Shown piece after piece: positions 1 through 11,269 of a DNA stretch of 64,000 nucleotides (the first letter of the stretch is position 1; the number at the start of each line of letters is the position of its first letter). The notes beneath the pieces are model-generated. The model did not search any database and was not told the origin of the DNA. It worked only from the letters and a program-made list of their open reading frames with translations. Position numbers and translations under genes: made by a program. This stretch comes from Antilocapra americana (taxonomy: Eukaryota > Chordata > Mammalia > Artiodactyla > Antilocapridae): NCBI GenBank assembly GCA_007570785.1, contig ML660204.1, positions 2,294,001 to 2,358,000 of the forward strand, read 5' to 3'.

Positions 1-48
1 GGCTACAGTCCATAGGGTTGCAGTCAGACACGATTGAGCACGCACACA
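1..48 (+). mobile_element. Bov-tA SINE tail, cut by window edge
   Basis: The first bases match the 3' end of a Bov-tA SINE: a gctacagtccatagggt motif, then a degenerate 'agtcagacacgattgagc' tail. The head lies outside the window. The 3' part of this family derives from the BovB LINE end. Confidence 0.8.
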
Positions 49-54
49 TTATAT

Positions 55-200
55 GTAACCTTGGGCAATTTGTGAAACCCTTCTGTGCCTTAGTTTCCTC
101 ATCTGTAAAATGGGAACGGTAATTAAGTTATTGTGAGAGTTAAAATGAGTTAATACATGCAAAGCACTTAGAACTTGCCTGGCACATTGTAAATGCCTAA
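55..200 (+). repeat. MIR SINE
   Basis: The core 'ccttgggcaatttgtgaaac', then 'cctcatctgtaaaatggga', 'aatgagttaatacatg' and 'cttgcctggcacattgtaaa' follow the order of the MIR consensus, sense orientation. It is an old, diverged copy. Confidence 0.8.
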
Positions 201-554
201 TATGTGTTGTTGTTTAGTCATCAAGTCGGGTGAGCATTTCAGGTAGTGGGAAAAGCAGATGCAAAGGCTCCGAAGTGGGAATGAACTTGGGCTCAAGGTA
301 GTGAAGGGAGGTAGAGTGGCTGGGGTGGAGGGAGCAGAGGGTGGTATGGGAAGTGGGTCAGAGCAGAAGCACCGGTGGTGGGCTTGAGACATGCACAGCC
401 TTGTCTTGGTGTATTCCCAGGGAGGTGGGAGGGGTGGATGGTGGTGGGGATAAGGAAGCAGGAGCTGCCGCCTTTGAGGAGAACTGGGGAAGGACAAGAT
501 CAGACACTGGAATTAGAAAGGCTGGAGTTCTGGGTCCTTCCACTCTATCCCCTT

Positions 555-660
555 AATTCTCACAACAAGCCATTTCACAGATGGGGAAGTGGAGGCCCCA
601 CTGAGTCACACAGAGGGAACACAGATCTGGCTGCTGCTAGCTCCAGAGCCCTGGCTCCCT
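555..660 (-). repeat. MIR fragment, antisense
   Basis: 'ttctcacaacaagccatttcacagatgggg' style order (split here: tcacaacaag, then cacagatggggaagtgg, then gagtcacacag) is the reverse complement of the MIR core. Short and diverged. Confidence 0.55.
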
Positions 661-1389
661 GATCTCCCCCTTGTCTTCTCTGGCATCTGACTCCCAGCCC
701 TAAGGATCCTCAGAACCCACAGCCTCCCGCAGCCCACTCAGTCCTCAGCCACCTTCTTCCTAGCTGGCTCAGCCAAAATTGGGCTGAGGAAGAAGTGACA
801 GGCATCACAACTCTCTAGTTACCTTGTAACTTTGGACCAGTTCAGCTCCTGGGAATTTTTGGTAAAGATATCCACAGTCCCAAGTCTCCCCCTCCTGCCA
901 TTTCCCCAGCTCCATCAGTGGGTGCCCTGCCCACACCATTTGTTGTTCATCATTTAGATACTTGCTGGCCAGAACTTGGGGCTCTGACCCCCTGCCAGGC
1001 AGGCTGGGAGTGCTGGTGAGTTAGCACCCCAGAAGATGGTGGATAAGCCTCAGCTTCCTTACCCCTTGGGTGGGATGACTCTTGTCTCCAGACTTCACAA
1101 TTGGATGGAAACCAGGTTGCCCACTTGCTTTCTGGGGTCTGCTCCCAAGTAACCCATTTGCACTTGAACTCTTATTTCTGGTCTGCTAAGATAATCACCA
1201 TGGCTAGTCGGTTTTACCTGTGAAATAGCTCTCAAACCCAGCTCCTTCTCTCCATCACCTCTGTGACTGCTCGCCTAGTCCAAGTGCCCAGCATTTCCTG
1301 CCTGTATGCATGTGAAGGCCCCCTAGGTTGCCTTCCAGTTTTGCCTCTGCTTCTGACCCCCCAAAAGCCAAAGGGACCTGATATAAAGG
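661..1389. other. Unassigned non-coding stretch
   Basis: No convincing exon, splice-bounded frame, RNA gene or recognised repeat. All frames are short. Probably single-copy ruminant sequence or very old repeat. Confidence 0.5.
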
Positions 1390-1850
1390 AAACCAGGTCA
1401 TCTCCATCTCCTGCTTAACACTTTTTGTGGCCCCCATTTCTCCCCTCATCACAGCCCGCAAGGCCCACATGATGTGGTCCTGCTGACCTCCTCTCACCTC
1501 TCCTCTGGGCCACACTGGTTGCCTTCCTCCTCTTCAAACACACCCACTCACAAAAGTCTTGGGGCCTTTTCTCTTGCTGTTCCCTCTGCCTGGAACACTC
1601 CCCAGATCTCCCACACTGAGCTCTTTCTGGTCCTCCTGTTCTCAGCTTGAATGTCACCTCCTCGGGGAGGCCTTCCTTGACCACGTAATCAAGGAGTCCC
1701 GATTCTCCATCACCATGATCCGTCCCTTTAGCCTGCTTCATTCCCTTTAATCCTTTTCCCACTATCTCAGCTGGCCTCCTGGATTTACCATCTTGCTGAC
1801 TTTGACTGTACTCCCAAAGTAGGGACCTTGTCTGCACACAATGAGCTTCT
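1390..1850 (+). repeat. L2 LINE relic
   Basis: The segment reads 'ctgttccctctgcctggaac', then 'cagcttgaatgtcacctcct' and 'gaggccttccttgaccac', in the order of the L2 3' region, sense orientation. The antisense open frame here (1415-1873) lies inside this repeat and is not a gene. A following piece (1885-1975) with 'ccgccctcttggagttgata' is another old repeat-like segment. Confidence 0.65.
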
Positions 1851-2025
1851 TGCCCCAGGCCCTCGGCTGGCATCTGAGTCTAGCTAAGAGTTTGTTGATG
1901 TCCCCGCCCTCTTGGAGTTGATAATCTGATTGGACTGGGGCTGGGGGAGGCAGACAGATGATGCACCAGTTGTAGAAAATGCCACAAAGGAAAAGAACTG
2001 GGAGAGAGTAGCCAGCTGGGGGAGC

Positions 2026-2212
2026 AGTAGCGGTTTAGTCCCTCAGTCATGTCTGATTCTTTGCAACCCCATGGACTGTAGTCCGCCAGGCTCCTCTATC
2101 CATTGAATTCTCCAGGCAAGAATACTGGAGTGGGTTGCCATTTCCTTCTCCAGGGGATCTTCCTCACCCAGGGATCAAACCTGGGTCTCCTGCATTGCAG
2201 GCAGAGTCTTAG
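2026..2212 (-). mobile_element. Bov-tA SINE, antisense
   Basis: Reverse complement of the Bov-tA body: 'cagtcatgtctgattctttg', 'caggcaagaatactggagtg' and 'tctcctgcattgcaggcaga' appear in antisense order. The tRNA-like head is degraded at the right edge and no clear TSD was found. Confidence 0.9.
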
Positions 2213-2945
2213 GGGTAATATTCTCTAAGAGAAAGGAAGATTGGATATGGAGGCTGCCTGGTGGTCCTTGCCTCAGGTACCAGCAGGAAGCTTACCAGCC
2301 CGCACTTAGCTGTTTTCTGCATCCCTGTTTCTTGGTTCTTCTTTGTGTGAGGAGGAGGGAAAGATGGCAGCTCATGGTCTTGAACGAGCCAGAATTCCTA
2401 CCCCTGGGTCCCACCCCCTTCTTCTCTTGGTCCAGCTGGCCAGCTCTGCCTCCCCACCCTCCTCCATCTGCCTCCCTCCTGTCGCTGGACTCTGTCCTCT
2501 CCACCCCGCTTTGCTCCCATCTTCACTTCATTTCTCTCTGTCATCATGAAACATCTCAGAAGTTCTGCCCATCTGTGTGGTGGCTGCTCCCTCACCCTCT
2601 TCTCTCTCCATTCTCCCTGGAGGTTTGGCTTCTACTCTCCCTCTGTACTCAGCGGAACTGGTCCCTTTTTGTCAGGAGATCCACTTTTTCTAGGAGTCTG
2701 CAGCTGGCATGACTGGGGGCTTCTGGCTCAGAGTCTCCCAGGAGGTTGCTGTCCAGATATCAGCTGGGGCCACCCACACCTGAAGGTTTGGCTGTGACCA
2801 GAGGGTCTGCCCCCAAGGTGGCTCACTCACATGGCCAGCAAGCTGGTGCTGGCTGTTGACTGGGGATCTTGGTTCCTCTCCATGTGGGCCCCTCCACAGG
2901 GCTGCTTAAGTCTCCTCACTACAAGGCAGCTCATTTTTCCAGTGA
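2213..2945. other. Unassigned, C/T-rich non-coding stretch
   Basis: Sense frames here (for example 2332-2712) are proline, serine and leucine rich because the DNA is pyrimidine rich. No domain, start context or repeat family is recognisable. Confidence 0.45.
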
Positions 2946-3155
2946 AGGATTCCATACTAAGCACTTTACACATGATCTCTTTTAATCCTCACAACATCCA
3001 TAAAGGCCCCAAATAATGGTTATCTACATTTCTCAGATGAAGAAACCAGAGTTCATAGAGAAGTAACTTGCCCAAGTCAAGAGCACAGCCAGGATTCAAC
3101 TTCAGGTCTCTCTGGCTCCAAAGCCCTACTCCTTACTACTAGGCTGCCTCTCTGA
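2946..3155 (-). repeat. MIR SINE, antisense
   Basis: 'actaagcactttacacatga', 'ttaatcctcacaacatcc', 'cagatgaagaaaccagag', 'aacttgcccaagtcaagag' and 'ggctccaaagccctactcc' follow the reverse complement of MIR over nearly full length. Confidence 0.75.
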
Positions 3156-3689
3156 ATCATCACAAAGTTCCAGCAAATAATCTGTGGCTGGGGATCCAGA
3201 ATCACTTTGATTTGATTTGATTTAGATGTCCTCTTGCTGCTAACCTGGTCCCACTCACTCCGTTGTGGGTGCTGCCCTGTTTTAGACCCTTTATCAATGA
3301 GTCACTGGTATTCCCCATTCTTTCTTCCCAGTATTCTCGCCATCTCCCTCTTCTTTTTTCCAGCCCCACACTTTCAGTCTTATCAAGAGCCATCTGGTCT
3401 TCTACCTGGAGACAAAGTCAGAAGAGGCAATACTTTCTGCTGATGTTCCTTGATCTTACCCACCCAGTCCACCCTCAGCTCTTCTCTGCCCATCCTCTTA
3501 GAAGACACAGATGCAAAGGATGACCCCATAGGGCAGAATTCATTTTTATGTATTTTGCAGATATGGAAATAGAGGATCAGCTAAGGTAACATAAGGAGTG
3601 GGGAGAGGACTGGAGCAAAATCAAAGGCTTGTCTTATTCCAAACCCTATGCTCTTTCTACTCTACGCACTGACCCATCAACTCATCTAC

Positions 3690-3872
3690 CCACCCTCCTG
3701 TCCGCTCATCCATCCATTGACCCATCCACCTATCAATTGGTCAGCCTATCTTCCCATCTGCAAACCTATCATCACCCATCTTCTTACACTACCTTCTCTC
3801 ATCCATCCATCCGTCCATCTATCCATCTATCCTCCCATCCTCCAATCCACCTATCCACCCATTTATTTGACA
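3690..3872. repeat. Degenerate (CATC)n tetranucleotide array
   Basis: Repeated ccatccat, ccgtccat and ctatccat units with many interruptions, densest at 3798-3870. Two overlapping serine/threonine/histidine-rich frames here are translations of the microsatellite. Confidence 0.8.
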
Positions 3873-4431
3873 GTTACTGACAACCTACCATCCATCAATC
3901 ACTATTCTGAGGACTGAAGTTGACTTTGAGCTAGACAAAGTCCTGCCCTCTTGGAGTTCACATTTTGGTTGTAGGAGGCAGACAACAAATAAATACACTC
4001 TGCATGTGAGGCTTAAGTGCCTCAAAGAAAAGTAAAGAGGACAGCAATGTTGAGAGCAACTAAGACAAGTTGATGGTTAAGGATGTCCTCTCTGACAAGG
4101 TGACACTTAAGCAGAAGTCCAAAGGAAGTAAGGAAGCAAACCCTTGTGACAACTGCAGAGAAGAGTATTCCAGGTAGAAAGAACAGTCATACAGAAGCCC
4201 TAAGGTGGAAATGGGCTTGATGGGCCTAAGAATTAGCAGGGAGGCTGGTGTAGATGAAGCAAAATGAGGGAAGGAGAGATAGGAGAGGAAGAGACCAGTT
4301 AGGCTAGATGACCTCCACCTTTGTTGGTCACTGTGAACACAGTTTCCCACACTATCTGAAAGTAGAGCATTCCTATGAAAACTTTTGTAAGCCAAAATGG
4401 TGTAGGATGAAAAAACAATTGCCTTAGGATA
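3873..4431. other. Unassigned, with an old repeat-like piece
   Basis: 3930-4060 carries 'aagtcctgccctcttggag' followed by 'gaggcagacaacaaataaa', a motif also seen diverged at 1885-1975 and in part at 31430-31580, so probably an old mammalian repeat. The rest shows nothing recognisable. Confidence 0.35.
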
Positions 4432-4675
4432 CATCTTGATGCTGAAGCTCCAATACTTTGGCCACCTCGTGCAAAGAGCTGACTCACTGGAAAAGACCCT
4501 GATGCTAGAAAAGATTGAGGTCAGGAGGAAAAGGGGGCAACAGAGGATGAGATGGTTCAATGGTATCACCGACTCAATGGACATGAGTTTGAGCAAACTC
4601 CAGGAGATAGTGAAGGACAGGGAAGCCTGGCGTACTCATAAAGAATTGAACACGAGAGTGACTGAACAATGAATG
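4432..4675 (+). mobile_element. BovB LINE 3' end, 5'-truncated
   Basis: Begins at the conserved 'gaagctccaatactttggcc' and runs through 'gatgagatggttcaatgg' to the terminal 'gagtgactgaacaatgaatg'. A single translated frame (4436-4672) covers the C-terminal extension after the RT domain, so the copy is short but not frame-shifted over this stretch. It lacks RT and endonuclease and is inert. Confidence 0.9.
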
Positions 4676-5289
4676 ACATCTTGCTGATGGATATACACAG
4701 TATAAATTGAGATAAAGCACAGATGCTCACAGACACAGTTCAAAGCTATGGTGATTTGATATTGAGATGCTGAGTGTAGTTCTTGGGGGACAGAGCTGGA
4801 TGCAGCCCCTCTCACTGCCTGGGCAGTGTGCTGCCTTGATAAGGACTTGCTGCCAAACAAATGCTGAGTGCCATTTTGTATTCACTTTTTTTTTTTTTTG
4901 GTAAAAGTGAAAATCCTCTTTGGATTTATTTTGGTTAGTGTAAACAGGTACTAAAGTAGATGTTTCATCGAAGCAGAATGGTTTAAAGTGAACTTTCATA
5001 AAGTAGGAGATGCCTATAAATGAATTCTGTTTCCATTGAGTTAGCCAACAGAGTCGCCCCAATAATAGATTGATTCCTCATCTGTCAGGGAAGGGGCCAC
5101 AGAGCTGTGGGAATCAATACTTCCTGATCTCTCTTTTCAACCAACCAACCCAATGCCTTTCACAACTGCCACTGGAGCTGGCGCCAGAGGCGGGTGCCTA
5201 GGAGGCTGAACCCTGGGCATCAGTTTCCACAGGAGATGAGCCTGTCCTTTACTGGGTGAGGAAGGAGAGGGGCTAACCACTCCTGAACA
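4676..5289. other. Unassigned stretch
   Basis: Contains a short poly-T at about 4890. No gene or repeat recognised. Confidence 0.4.
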
Positions 5290-5425
5290 CTATTAACATC
5301 TCTCAACCTATTTCATCTTCACCACTCTCCAAAGCTGGTATCATTGAATCCATCTTATAGAAGAGGCTCTGAGAGGTCATGAGCTTGCTTGAGGTCACAT
5401 GGCCAGGAGATGGCACCAAATTCAC
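5290..5425 (-). repeat. MIR fragment, antisense
   Basis: 'agaagaggctctgagaggtc' followed by 'cttgaggtcacatggccag' matches reverse-complement MIR. Confidence 0.55.
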
Positions 5426-6360
5426 CCATATTTCTACTTTTTCAACTCTACTCAATTAAATCTTTCAAAAACTTAGCTTGAGTTCCTACTGGGTGCTGGA
5501 CTCAGCATGAGAGACACTTGTAGCCTTATGGCCAATTTTGAAGGCCAATTTCACAGTCACTTGGCACAACCCACCATTCTCTTGATAGGGAACAAGAGAC
5601 CCTCTGAAGGTACATCCTGCAGGTCACACAGCTTAAAGAGGAGGAGGCTGGGAAAGTGATAGCTTATTTTATTACACCTCTGAATGGTCAGAAAGGAAAA
5701 GAACCCATATTTTCCTCCACAACTTTAGTAACTTGACTTGGAGCTTGACAACAGATGTGTTCCCAGACTGTTGGCTATAAAACAAACCAATTTTCTCCAC
5801 CAGTCGTCATTGTGTTTGGGGGCATAGAGCCTAGGACTTAGTTGTGCCTATTCTGGGGTAATAATTCCATCAAATAAGCACATCTGATAAAAGTGGGAAT
5901 TTATTCATCAATAGATTTCTTAACTGACTGATTTCTATGTCCCTATTGTACGAAGAGTTTGAGGCAGCTTAGGAGGAAAGTAAAGGGTGGAAACTGGTCA
6001 TCTTCTGTGATTCTTACATTCCGCTCATCAAGGAATATATTAAAAAAAATCCAGCTGCTACATAGCTGGGGAACAAATTCTTGGTATGGAAGTAATTCTG
6101 CTAAGGCTAGCCTCCTTAAAGTACATTCCAAATGCTTTTTCTATTTTCAAATTTAATTAGGAGATGTTTCTGTAGTGTGAGTCATCTTTTAATAATGGGG
6201 GGTGTTTATTAGGGAGTGGGTGGGAAGGGGACAGGACAGTTGGACAATTCAAATCTGTGCTCCCTGGGTATTTGATCTTGGGTGTGCCACTTCACTCTCT
6301 GAGCACCAGCTCCTTTGTCTGTAAGTTAAGATTTAGGTGGCAGAGATTTGGGGAATACTT
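5426..6360. other. Unassigned stretch with a partial MIR
   Basis: 6255-6345 has MIR-like 'gatcttgggtgtgccacttc' in sense orientation. The two opposed ~60-codon frames near 5943-6156 have no recognisable domain. Confidence 0.4.
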
Positions 6361-6714
6361 AACTAGATCATACGGGCTTCCCTGGGTAACTCAGCTGGTA
6401 AAGCATCTGCCTGCAATGCAGGAGACCCCAGATTGATTCCTGGGGCAGGAAGATTCCCTGGAGATGGGATAAGCTACCCACTCCACTTTTGATGGGCTTC
6501 CCTGGTGGCTCAGATGGTAAAGATTCCACCTGCAGTGAGGGAGACCTGGGTTCAATCCATGGATTGAGAAGATCCCCTGAAGGAGGGCATGGCAACCTAT
6601 TCCAGTATTCTTGCCTGGAGAGTCCCGTGGACAGAGGTGCCTGGCTGCAGTCCATGGGATCGCAAAGAGTTGGACACAACTGAGTGACTAAGCACAGCAC
6701 AAACTAGATCATAC
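6361..6714 (+). mobile_element. Dimeric Bov-tA SINE with 13-bp TSD
   Basis: Two tRNA-Glu-like heads lie in tandem: 'gggcttccctgggtaactca' at 6374 and 'gggcttccctggtggctcag' at about 6494. A single Bov-A tail follows, ending 'gagtgactaagcacagcac'. Both heads lie inside one perfect 13-bp duplication, aactagatcatac, at 6361-6373 and 6702-6714, so the dimer inserted as one unit. The TSD is intact, so this is among the less decayed SINEs here. Frames across it (6368-6700, 6489-6683) are SINE translations. Confidence 0.93.
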
Positions 6715-8021
6715 ATATGAAAAAAACTTCCAGCACTGTCTTCTCTTCCCATTCCTCTTCTCGCTTAGTCTACTAACCAGTCTTGGGGACCGTGGGAGGA
6801 ATGTTGTTTTCTTCCTCCAGCATGAACTACAGCCTTCCAGAGGCCATTCAGCCGCTCCTCTGAAATGGCATTTTAGATCAAGTCAGATGTACCTTCTTAC
6901 ATTGGTACACCTTTATCTCTCCACATAAAGCCAAGTACATAGTCACTGCTGTAAAAATGTCTTTGGATAGGGCGGGAAGTTCGCAAGAGGGAAAAATCTC
7001 CTGGGTTGGAAAGGAGCCCTAGAAAAGAAGTGCTAAGATTTGGTTTAGAGGGTAAGAAGAGGGCATGTGGGAGTTGCAAATCACAAAAGCCAGGGTATGG
7101 AGACAGGACTGAGATGAGCAATGTTGTTATTGTAGGTGATAGTGGTAGATTATAGTCAAAGAGAGGGAGAGAACACAAGAGCTGGAAGGGAAAATATGAG
7201 CTTCCATTAAAGAAAAGGAATTCACTAGCTGATTCGTTTTTGGGGTGAGCATCTCTCCTCCCCTGTTGGAGAGATCCCTGCTTCTCTGGGACAGCAGGCA
7301 TTGGTCAGTGCAGGGTTTGCCCATCGCGCTTTCTTGCCCCCTTTCCTCTGTCTCTGGGGAACTCCTTTCCAGTTCTGGGAGTCTGGGTGGAGGGAGTGAA
7401 GATGCCTGTCATTCTGGCTGCAAGAGGAGGGCTTTTCCAGTTAACAGAACTGGAGCCAGTTGGAATCTTTTTTTTCTATTGGGGCTACTGAAAGGATCTC
7501 CCTCTTCCGGCTATTGCGATGTAGTCTTGGGGCTATTGTGTCATATTTACACCATATGGAGCGAAGCTTGTCTAAAACAGAAAAAAAAAATGATGCTGCC
7601 AATAGAGATACAGAAAAAAGCAAAGCTAAGTGTAGGGGGAGGGCTGCCAATATTGTCCACGTGTCTAAATCTCACCATACCTGCAGGCCATTGAACGTGA
7701 CCTTTTTGTGGATCAATACATTCCCTTTGTTCAACAAGATTTCTGAAATAGGGAACTGAAATACTTCTGATTGTTACAGTTGGCAAATCGAGACAGACAC
7801 CCTCTTTGGAAATAGCCAGAGAGGGAATGGAATGCAGTAGACATGGAGAGGCTGAGCGAAGATCTAAGATGTTCTGCTGACTCACTGCAGCCCTGGCTCA
7901 AGTCGATGCCCCTCTCTGGGCCTCAGTTTCATCATCGGTGGTGAAATGAGCAGGAAATAACATCATTTATTTATGCCTCATCTTGTTGTGATTATATTTT
8001 AAGGCAGCTTACAGATATTAA
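6715..8021. other. Unassigned stretch
   Basis: Frames of 100-150 codons occur on both strands (7245-7694 sense, 6897-7301 antisense), but none shows a known domain, conserved motif or plausible exon structure. 7880-7960 has a weak MIR-like 'ggcctcagtttcatcatc'. Confidence 0.4.
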
Positions 8022-8255
8022 GAGATGGAGCCAAAGCAAGAACAACATCCACAAAAGATGTCCTTTTCATTATAGGGGACTGAACTGCAAAAGTAAGAAG
8101 TCAAGAGATACCTGGAGTAACAAGCAAATTTGGCCTTGGAGTACAGAATGAAGCAGGGCAAAGACTAATAGAGTTTTGCCAAGAGAACTCACTGGTCATA
8201 GCAAATACCCTCTTCCAACAACATAGGAGAAGATGCTATACATGGACATCACCAA

Positions 8256-8489
8256 ATGGTCAATACCGAAATCAGATTGATTATATTCTTTGCAGCCAAA
8301 GATGGAGACGCTCTATACAGTCAGCAAAAAAACAGACCAGGAGCTGACTGTAGCTCAGATCATGAACTCCTTATTGCCAAATGCAGACTTAAATTGAAGA
8401 AAGTAAGGAAAGCCACTAGACCATTCAGGTATGAGCTAAATCAAATCCCTTACAATTATATAGTGAAAGTGACAAATAGAGTCAAGTGA
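8256..8489 (+). pseudogene. BovB endonuclease C-terminal remnant
   Basis: This frame keeps the end of the apurinic-type endonuclease, including the SDHELL motif around residues 34-39. That motif holds the conserved Ser-Asp-His of this nuclease family, which nicks target DNA for target-primed reverse transcription. The N-terminal half, with the GTWNVR, ISELKW and GDWNAK motifs, is deleted or lies in another frame. A stop near 8487 ends the frame and the basic linker continues at 8585-8794. Confidence 0.85.
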
Positions 8490-8955
8490 TTAGACCTGAT
8501 AAACAGACTGCCTGAAGAACTCTAGGCGAAGGTTCATGACACTGTACAGGAGGCAGGGATCAAGACCATCCCCCCAAAAAAGAAATGCAAAAAGGCAAAT
8601 GGCTGTCTGAGGAGGCCTTACAAATAGCTATGAAAAGAAGAGAAGCTAAACGCAGAGGAGAAAAGGAAAGATATACCCATTTAAATGCAGAGTTCCAAAG
8701 AATAGCAAGGAGAGATAGCAAAGCCTTCCTCAGTGATCAGTGCAAACAAATAGAGGAAAACAACGGAATGGGAAAGACTAGAGATCTCTTTTAGAAAATA
8801 AAAGATACCAAGGGAACATTTCACGCAAAGATGGGCTCAATAAAGGGCAGAAATGGATGGACCTGACAAAAGCAGAAGACATTAAGAAGAGGTGACAAGA
8901 ATACACAGAAGAACTATACAAAAAAGATCTTCATGACCCAGATAACCACTATGAT

Positions 8956-9742
8956 GTGATCACTCACCTAGAGCCAGACATCCTGGAATGCGAAGTCAAG
9001 TGGGCCTTAGGAAACGTCACTACAGACAAAGCTAGTGGAGGTGATGGAATTCTAGTTGAGCTATTTCAAATTCTGAAAGATGATGCTATGAAAGTGCTTC
9101 ACTCAATATGTCAGGAAATTTGGAAAACTCAGCAGTGGCCACAGGATTGGAAAAGATCAGTTTTCATTCGAATCCCAAAGAAAGGCAATGCCAAAGAATA
9201 TTCAACTTACCACACAATTGCACTCATCTCACACGCTAGCAAAGTAATGCTCAAAATTCTCCATCCAACTTCAACAGTATGTGAACTGTGAACTTCAAGA
9301 TGTTCAAGCTGGATTTAGAAAAGGCAGAGGAACCAGAGATCAAATTGCCAACATCTGTTGGATCATAGAAAAAGCAAAAGAGTTCCAGAAAAACATCTAC
9401 TTCTGCTTTACTGACTACACCAAAGCCTTTGACTGTGTGGATCACAATAAACTGTGGAAAATTCTGAAAGAGATGGGAATACCAGAACACCTAACCTGCC
9501 TCCTGAGAAATCTGTATACAGGTCAAGAAGCAACAGTCAGAACTGGACATGGAACAATCAACTGGTTCCAAATAGGGAAAGGAGTAAGTCAAGGCTGTAT
9601 ATTGTCACCCTGCTTATTTAACTTATATGCAGAGTACATCATACGAAATGCTGGGCTGGATGAAGCACAAGCTGGAATCAAGATTGCCAGGAGAAATATC
9701 AGTAACCTCAGATATGCAAATGACACCACCCTTATGGCATAA
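8956..9742 (+). pseudogene. BovB reverse transcriptase remnant, active-site mutant
   Basis: Two overlapping frames (8956-9291 and 9281-9742) cover most of the RT domain: PEDILE-like start, then FIRIPKKGNAKEYSTYHTIAL, QAGFRKGRGTRDQI, FTDYTKAFDCVDH (motif A, catalytic Asp retained) and GVSQGCILSPCLFNLY (motif B). A frame shift near 9265-9285 separates the halves. Motif C, normally YADD, reads YAND because gat has become aat at about 9717, so one catalytic aspartate is lost. A TAA follows three codons after the motif C threonine pair. Confidence 0.9.
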
Positions 9743-9886
9743 AGAAAAGCAGAACTAAAGAACCTCTTGATGAAAGTGAAAGAGGAGAGTGAAAAAGTTG
9801 GCTTAAAACTCAACATCCAGAAAACTAAGATCATCGCCTCTGGTCCCATCACTTCATGGTGAATAGATGGGGAAACAAGGGAAACA

Positions 9887-10114
9887 GTGAGAGATTTTAT
9901 TTTCGGGGGCTCCGACATCACTGCAGATGGTGATTGCAGCCATGAAATTAAAAGACACTTGCTCCTTCAAAGAAAAGTTATGGCCAACCTAGACAGCATA
10001 TTAAAAAGCAGAGACATTACTTTGCCGACAAAGATCCACCTAGTCAAAGCTATGGTTTTTCCAGTAGTCACATATGGATGTGAGAGTTGGACTATAAAGA
10101 AAGCTGAGCACTGA
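9887..10114 (+). pseudogene. BovB post-RT (thumb/C-terminal) remnant
   Basis: In-frame remnant after RT, with GSDITADGDCSHEIKRHL and VTYGCESWTIKKAE, the usual C-terminal BovB motifs. Upstream, TGA and TAG-type stops near 9860 cut it off from the RT frame. Confidence 0.85.
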
Positions 10115-10485
10115 AGAATTGATGCTTTTGAAATGTGGTGTTGGAGAAGACTCTTGAGAGTTCCTTGGATTGCAAGGAGATCCAACCAGTCAATCCTAAA
10201 GGAAATCAGTCCTGAATAATCATTGGGAGGACTGATACTAAAGCTGAAGCTCCAATACTTTGGCCACCTCATGCGAAGTACTGACTCATTTGAAAAGACC
10301 CTGATGCTGGGAAAGATTGAAGGTGGGAGGAGAAGGGAACGACAGGATGAGAGGGTTGGATGGCATCACTGAATCGATAGACATGAGTTTGAGCAAGCTC
10401 TGGGAGTTGGTGATGGACAGGGAAGCCTGGCGTCCTGCAGTCCATGGTGTCACAAAGAGTTGGATATGACTGAGTGACTGAACTG

Positions 10486-10859
10486 AACTATAGGTATTAT
10501 AAAACCAGAAGATGAGAGAAACGGGTAATGATATTGAGAGAAGGAAAAAGAGTGTGAGCTCAAGGATGAGACCAAGTTCCTGAATGAGTGCTGTGAGGTT
10601 CTGAAAAGATGTCAGCACAGTTTGTTCTGAGCTTTCTTACAGTCAAAGCAAAGAAAGAGAAACATAGTTACATGGTTTCATAGGGGGGAAAACCCCCAAG
10701 CCAGTTCCTGAGCAGAAGACCAACTTTTCCTGGAATAAAAATTTAGAGTAAATTTCCTGTTTTTCCCCATTATAAAGACTTTGTGAAACAACATGATCAG
10801 AGAGAAAAGACAAGTGACAGGCTGGAGAAAATATTAATAGTTGCAACATATATAAATCA
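10486..10859. other. Unassigned stretch
   Basis: No gene or recognised repeat. Confidence 0.4.
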
Positions 10860-11079
10860 GAGGATTAAAATCCATAATAAATCAAGACCTCATTCAAGTC
10901 TGTAAGAAGAAAACACATCATCATATGGGAAAAGGGGAATAAAGAACCAGTTCACAGCAGCATTCACAACAGATAAAATATCTATCAAATCAGCAAAAAC
11001 CATCAAAGACTGGGCAATATCCATGTTGTTGAAGGCATGAGGCAATGGACCAGCTCAGATACCTCTGTTATCTTTTAGA
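10860..11079 (+). repeat. Old L1-like fragment
   Basis: A-rich sense sequence including 'accagttcacagcagcattc' resembles the ORF2 3' region of old mammalian L1. Diverged and interrupted. Confidence 0.4.
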
Positions 11080-11228
11080 GAAGAAGATGGCTGAATGGCA
11101 TCACCTACTCAATGCATATGAGTTTGAGGAAGCTCCAGCAGATGGTAAAGGACAAGGAAGCCTGGGGTGCTGCAGTCCATGGGGTTGCACAGAGTTGGAC
11201 ATGACTGAGTGACTCAACAACAACAACA
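11080..11228 (+). mobile_element. BovB 3'-end fragment with CAA tail
   Basis: 'ggctgaatggcatcacctac', 'gaagctccagcagatggtaa', then 'acatgactgagtgactcaac' and a caacaacaac tail: the last ~140 bp of BovB, heavily 5'-truncated. Confidence 0.85.
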
Positions 11229-11269
11229 TCATTTGACATATTAGGTATTTATGTGTTTATCTGTTTGGG

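Larger units (their letters stand above)
8022..10485 (+). mobile_element. BovB (RTE) LINE, internally deleted copy
   Basis: About 2.5 kb of sense BovB. The left end (8022-8048, 'gatggagccaaagcaagaac') matches the BovB 5' region at about 59470. It jumps directly to the endonuclease segment 'gatgtccttttcattatagg', losing roughly 440 bp. The element then runs through endonuclease C-terminus, linker, reverse transcriptase and C-terminal extension to the terminal 'gtgactgaactgaactata'. Stops and a frame shift break the polyprotein (see the two pseudogene entries). No convincing TSD was found. It is dead. Confidence 0.95.

Noticed and set aside
3690..3872. Short regular repeats that could suggest a CRISPR array
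   Set aside because: They are degenerate CATC tetranucleotides with no constant repeat-spacer pattern, in a mammalian genome. The same holds for 30425-30690.
6374..6702. tRNA genes within the SINE heads
   Set aside because: The heads are tRNA-Glu-derived but diverged, without an intact cloverleaf or acceptor stem; they are SINE promoters, not tRNA genes.
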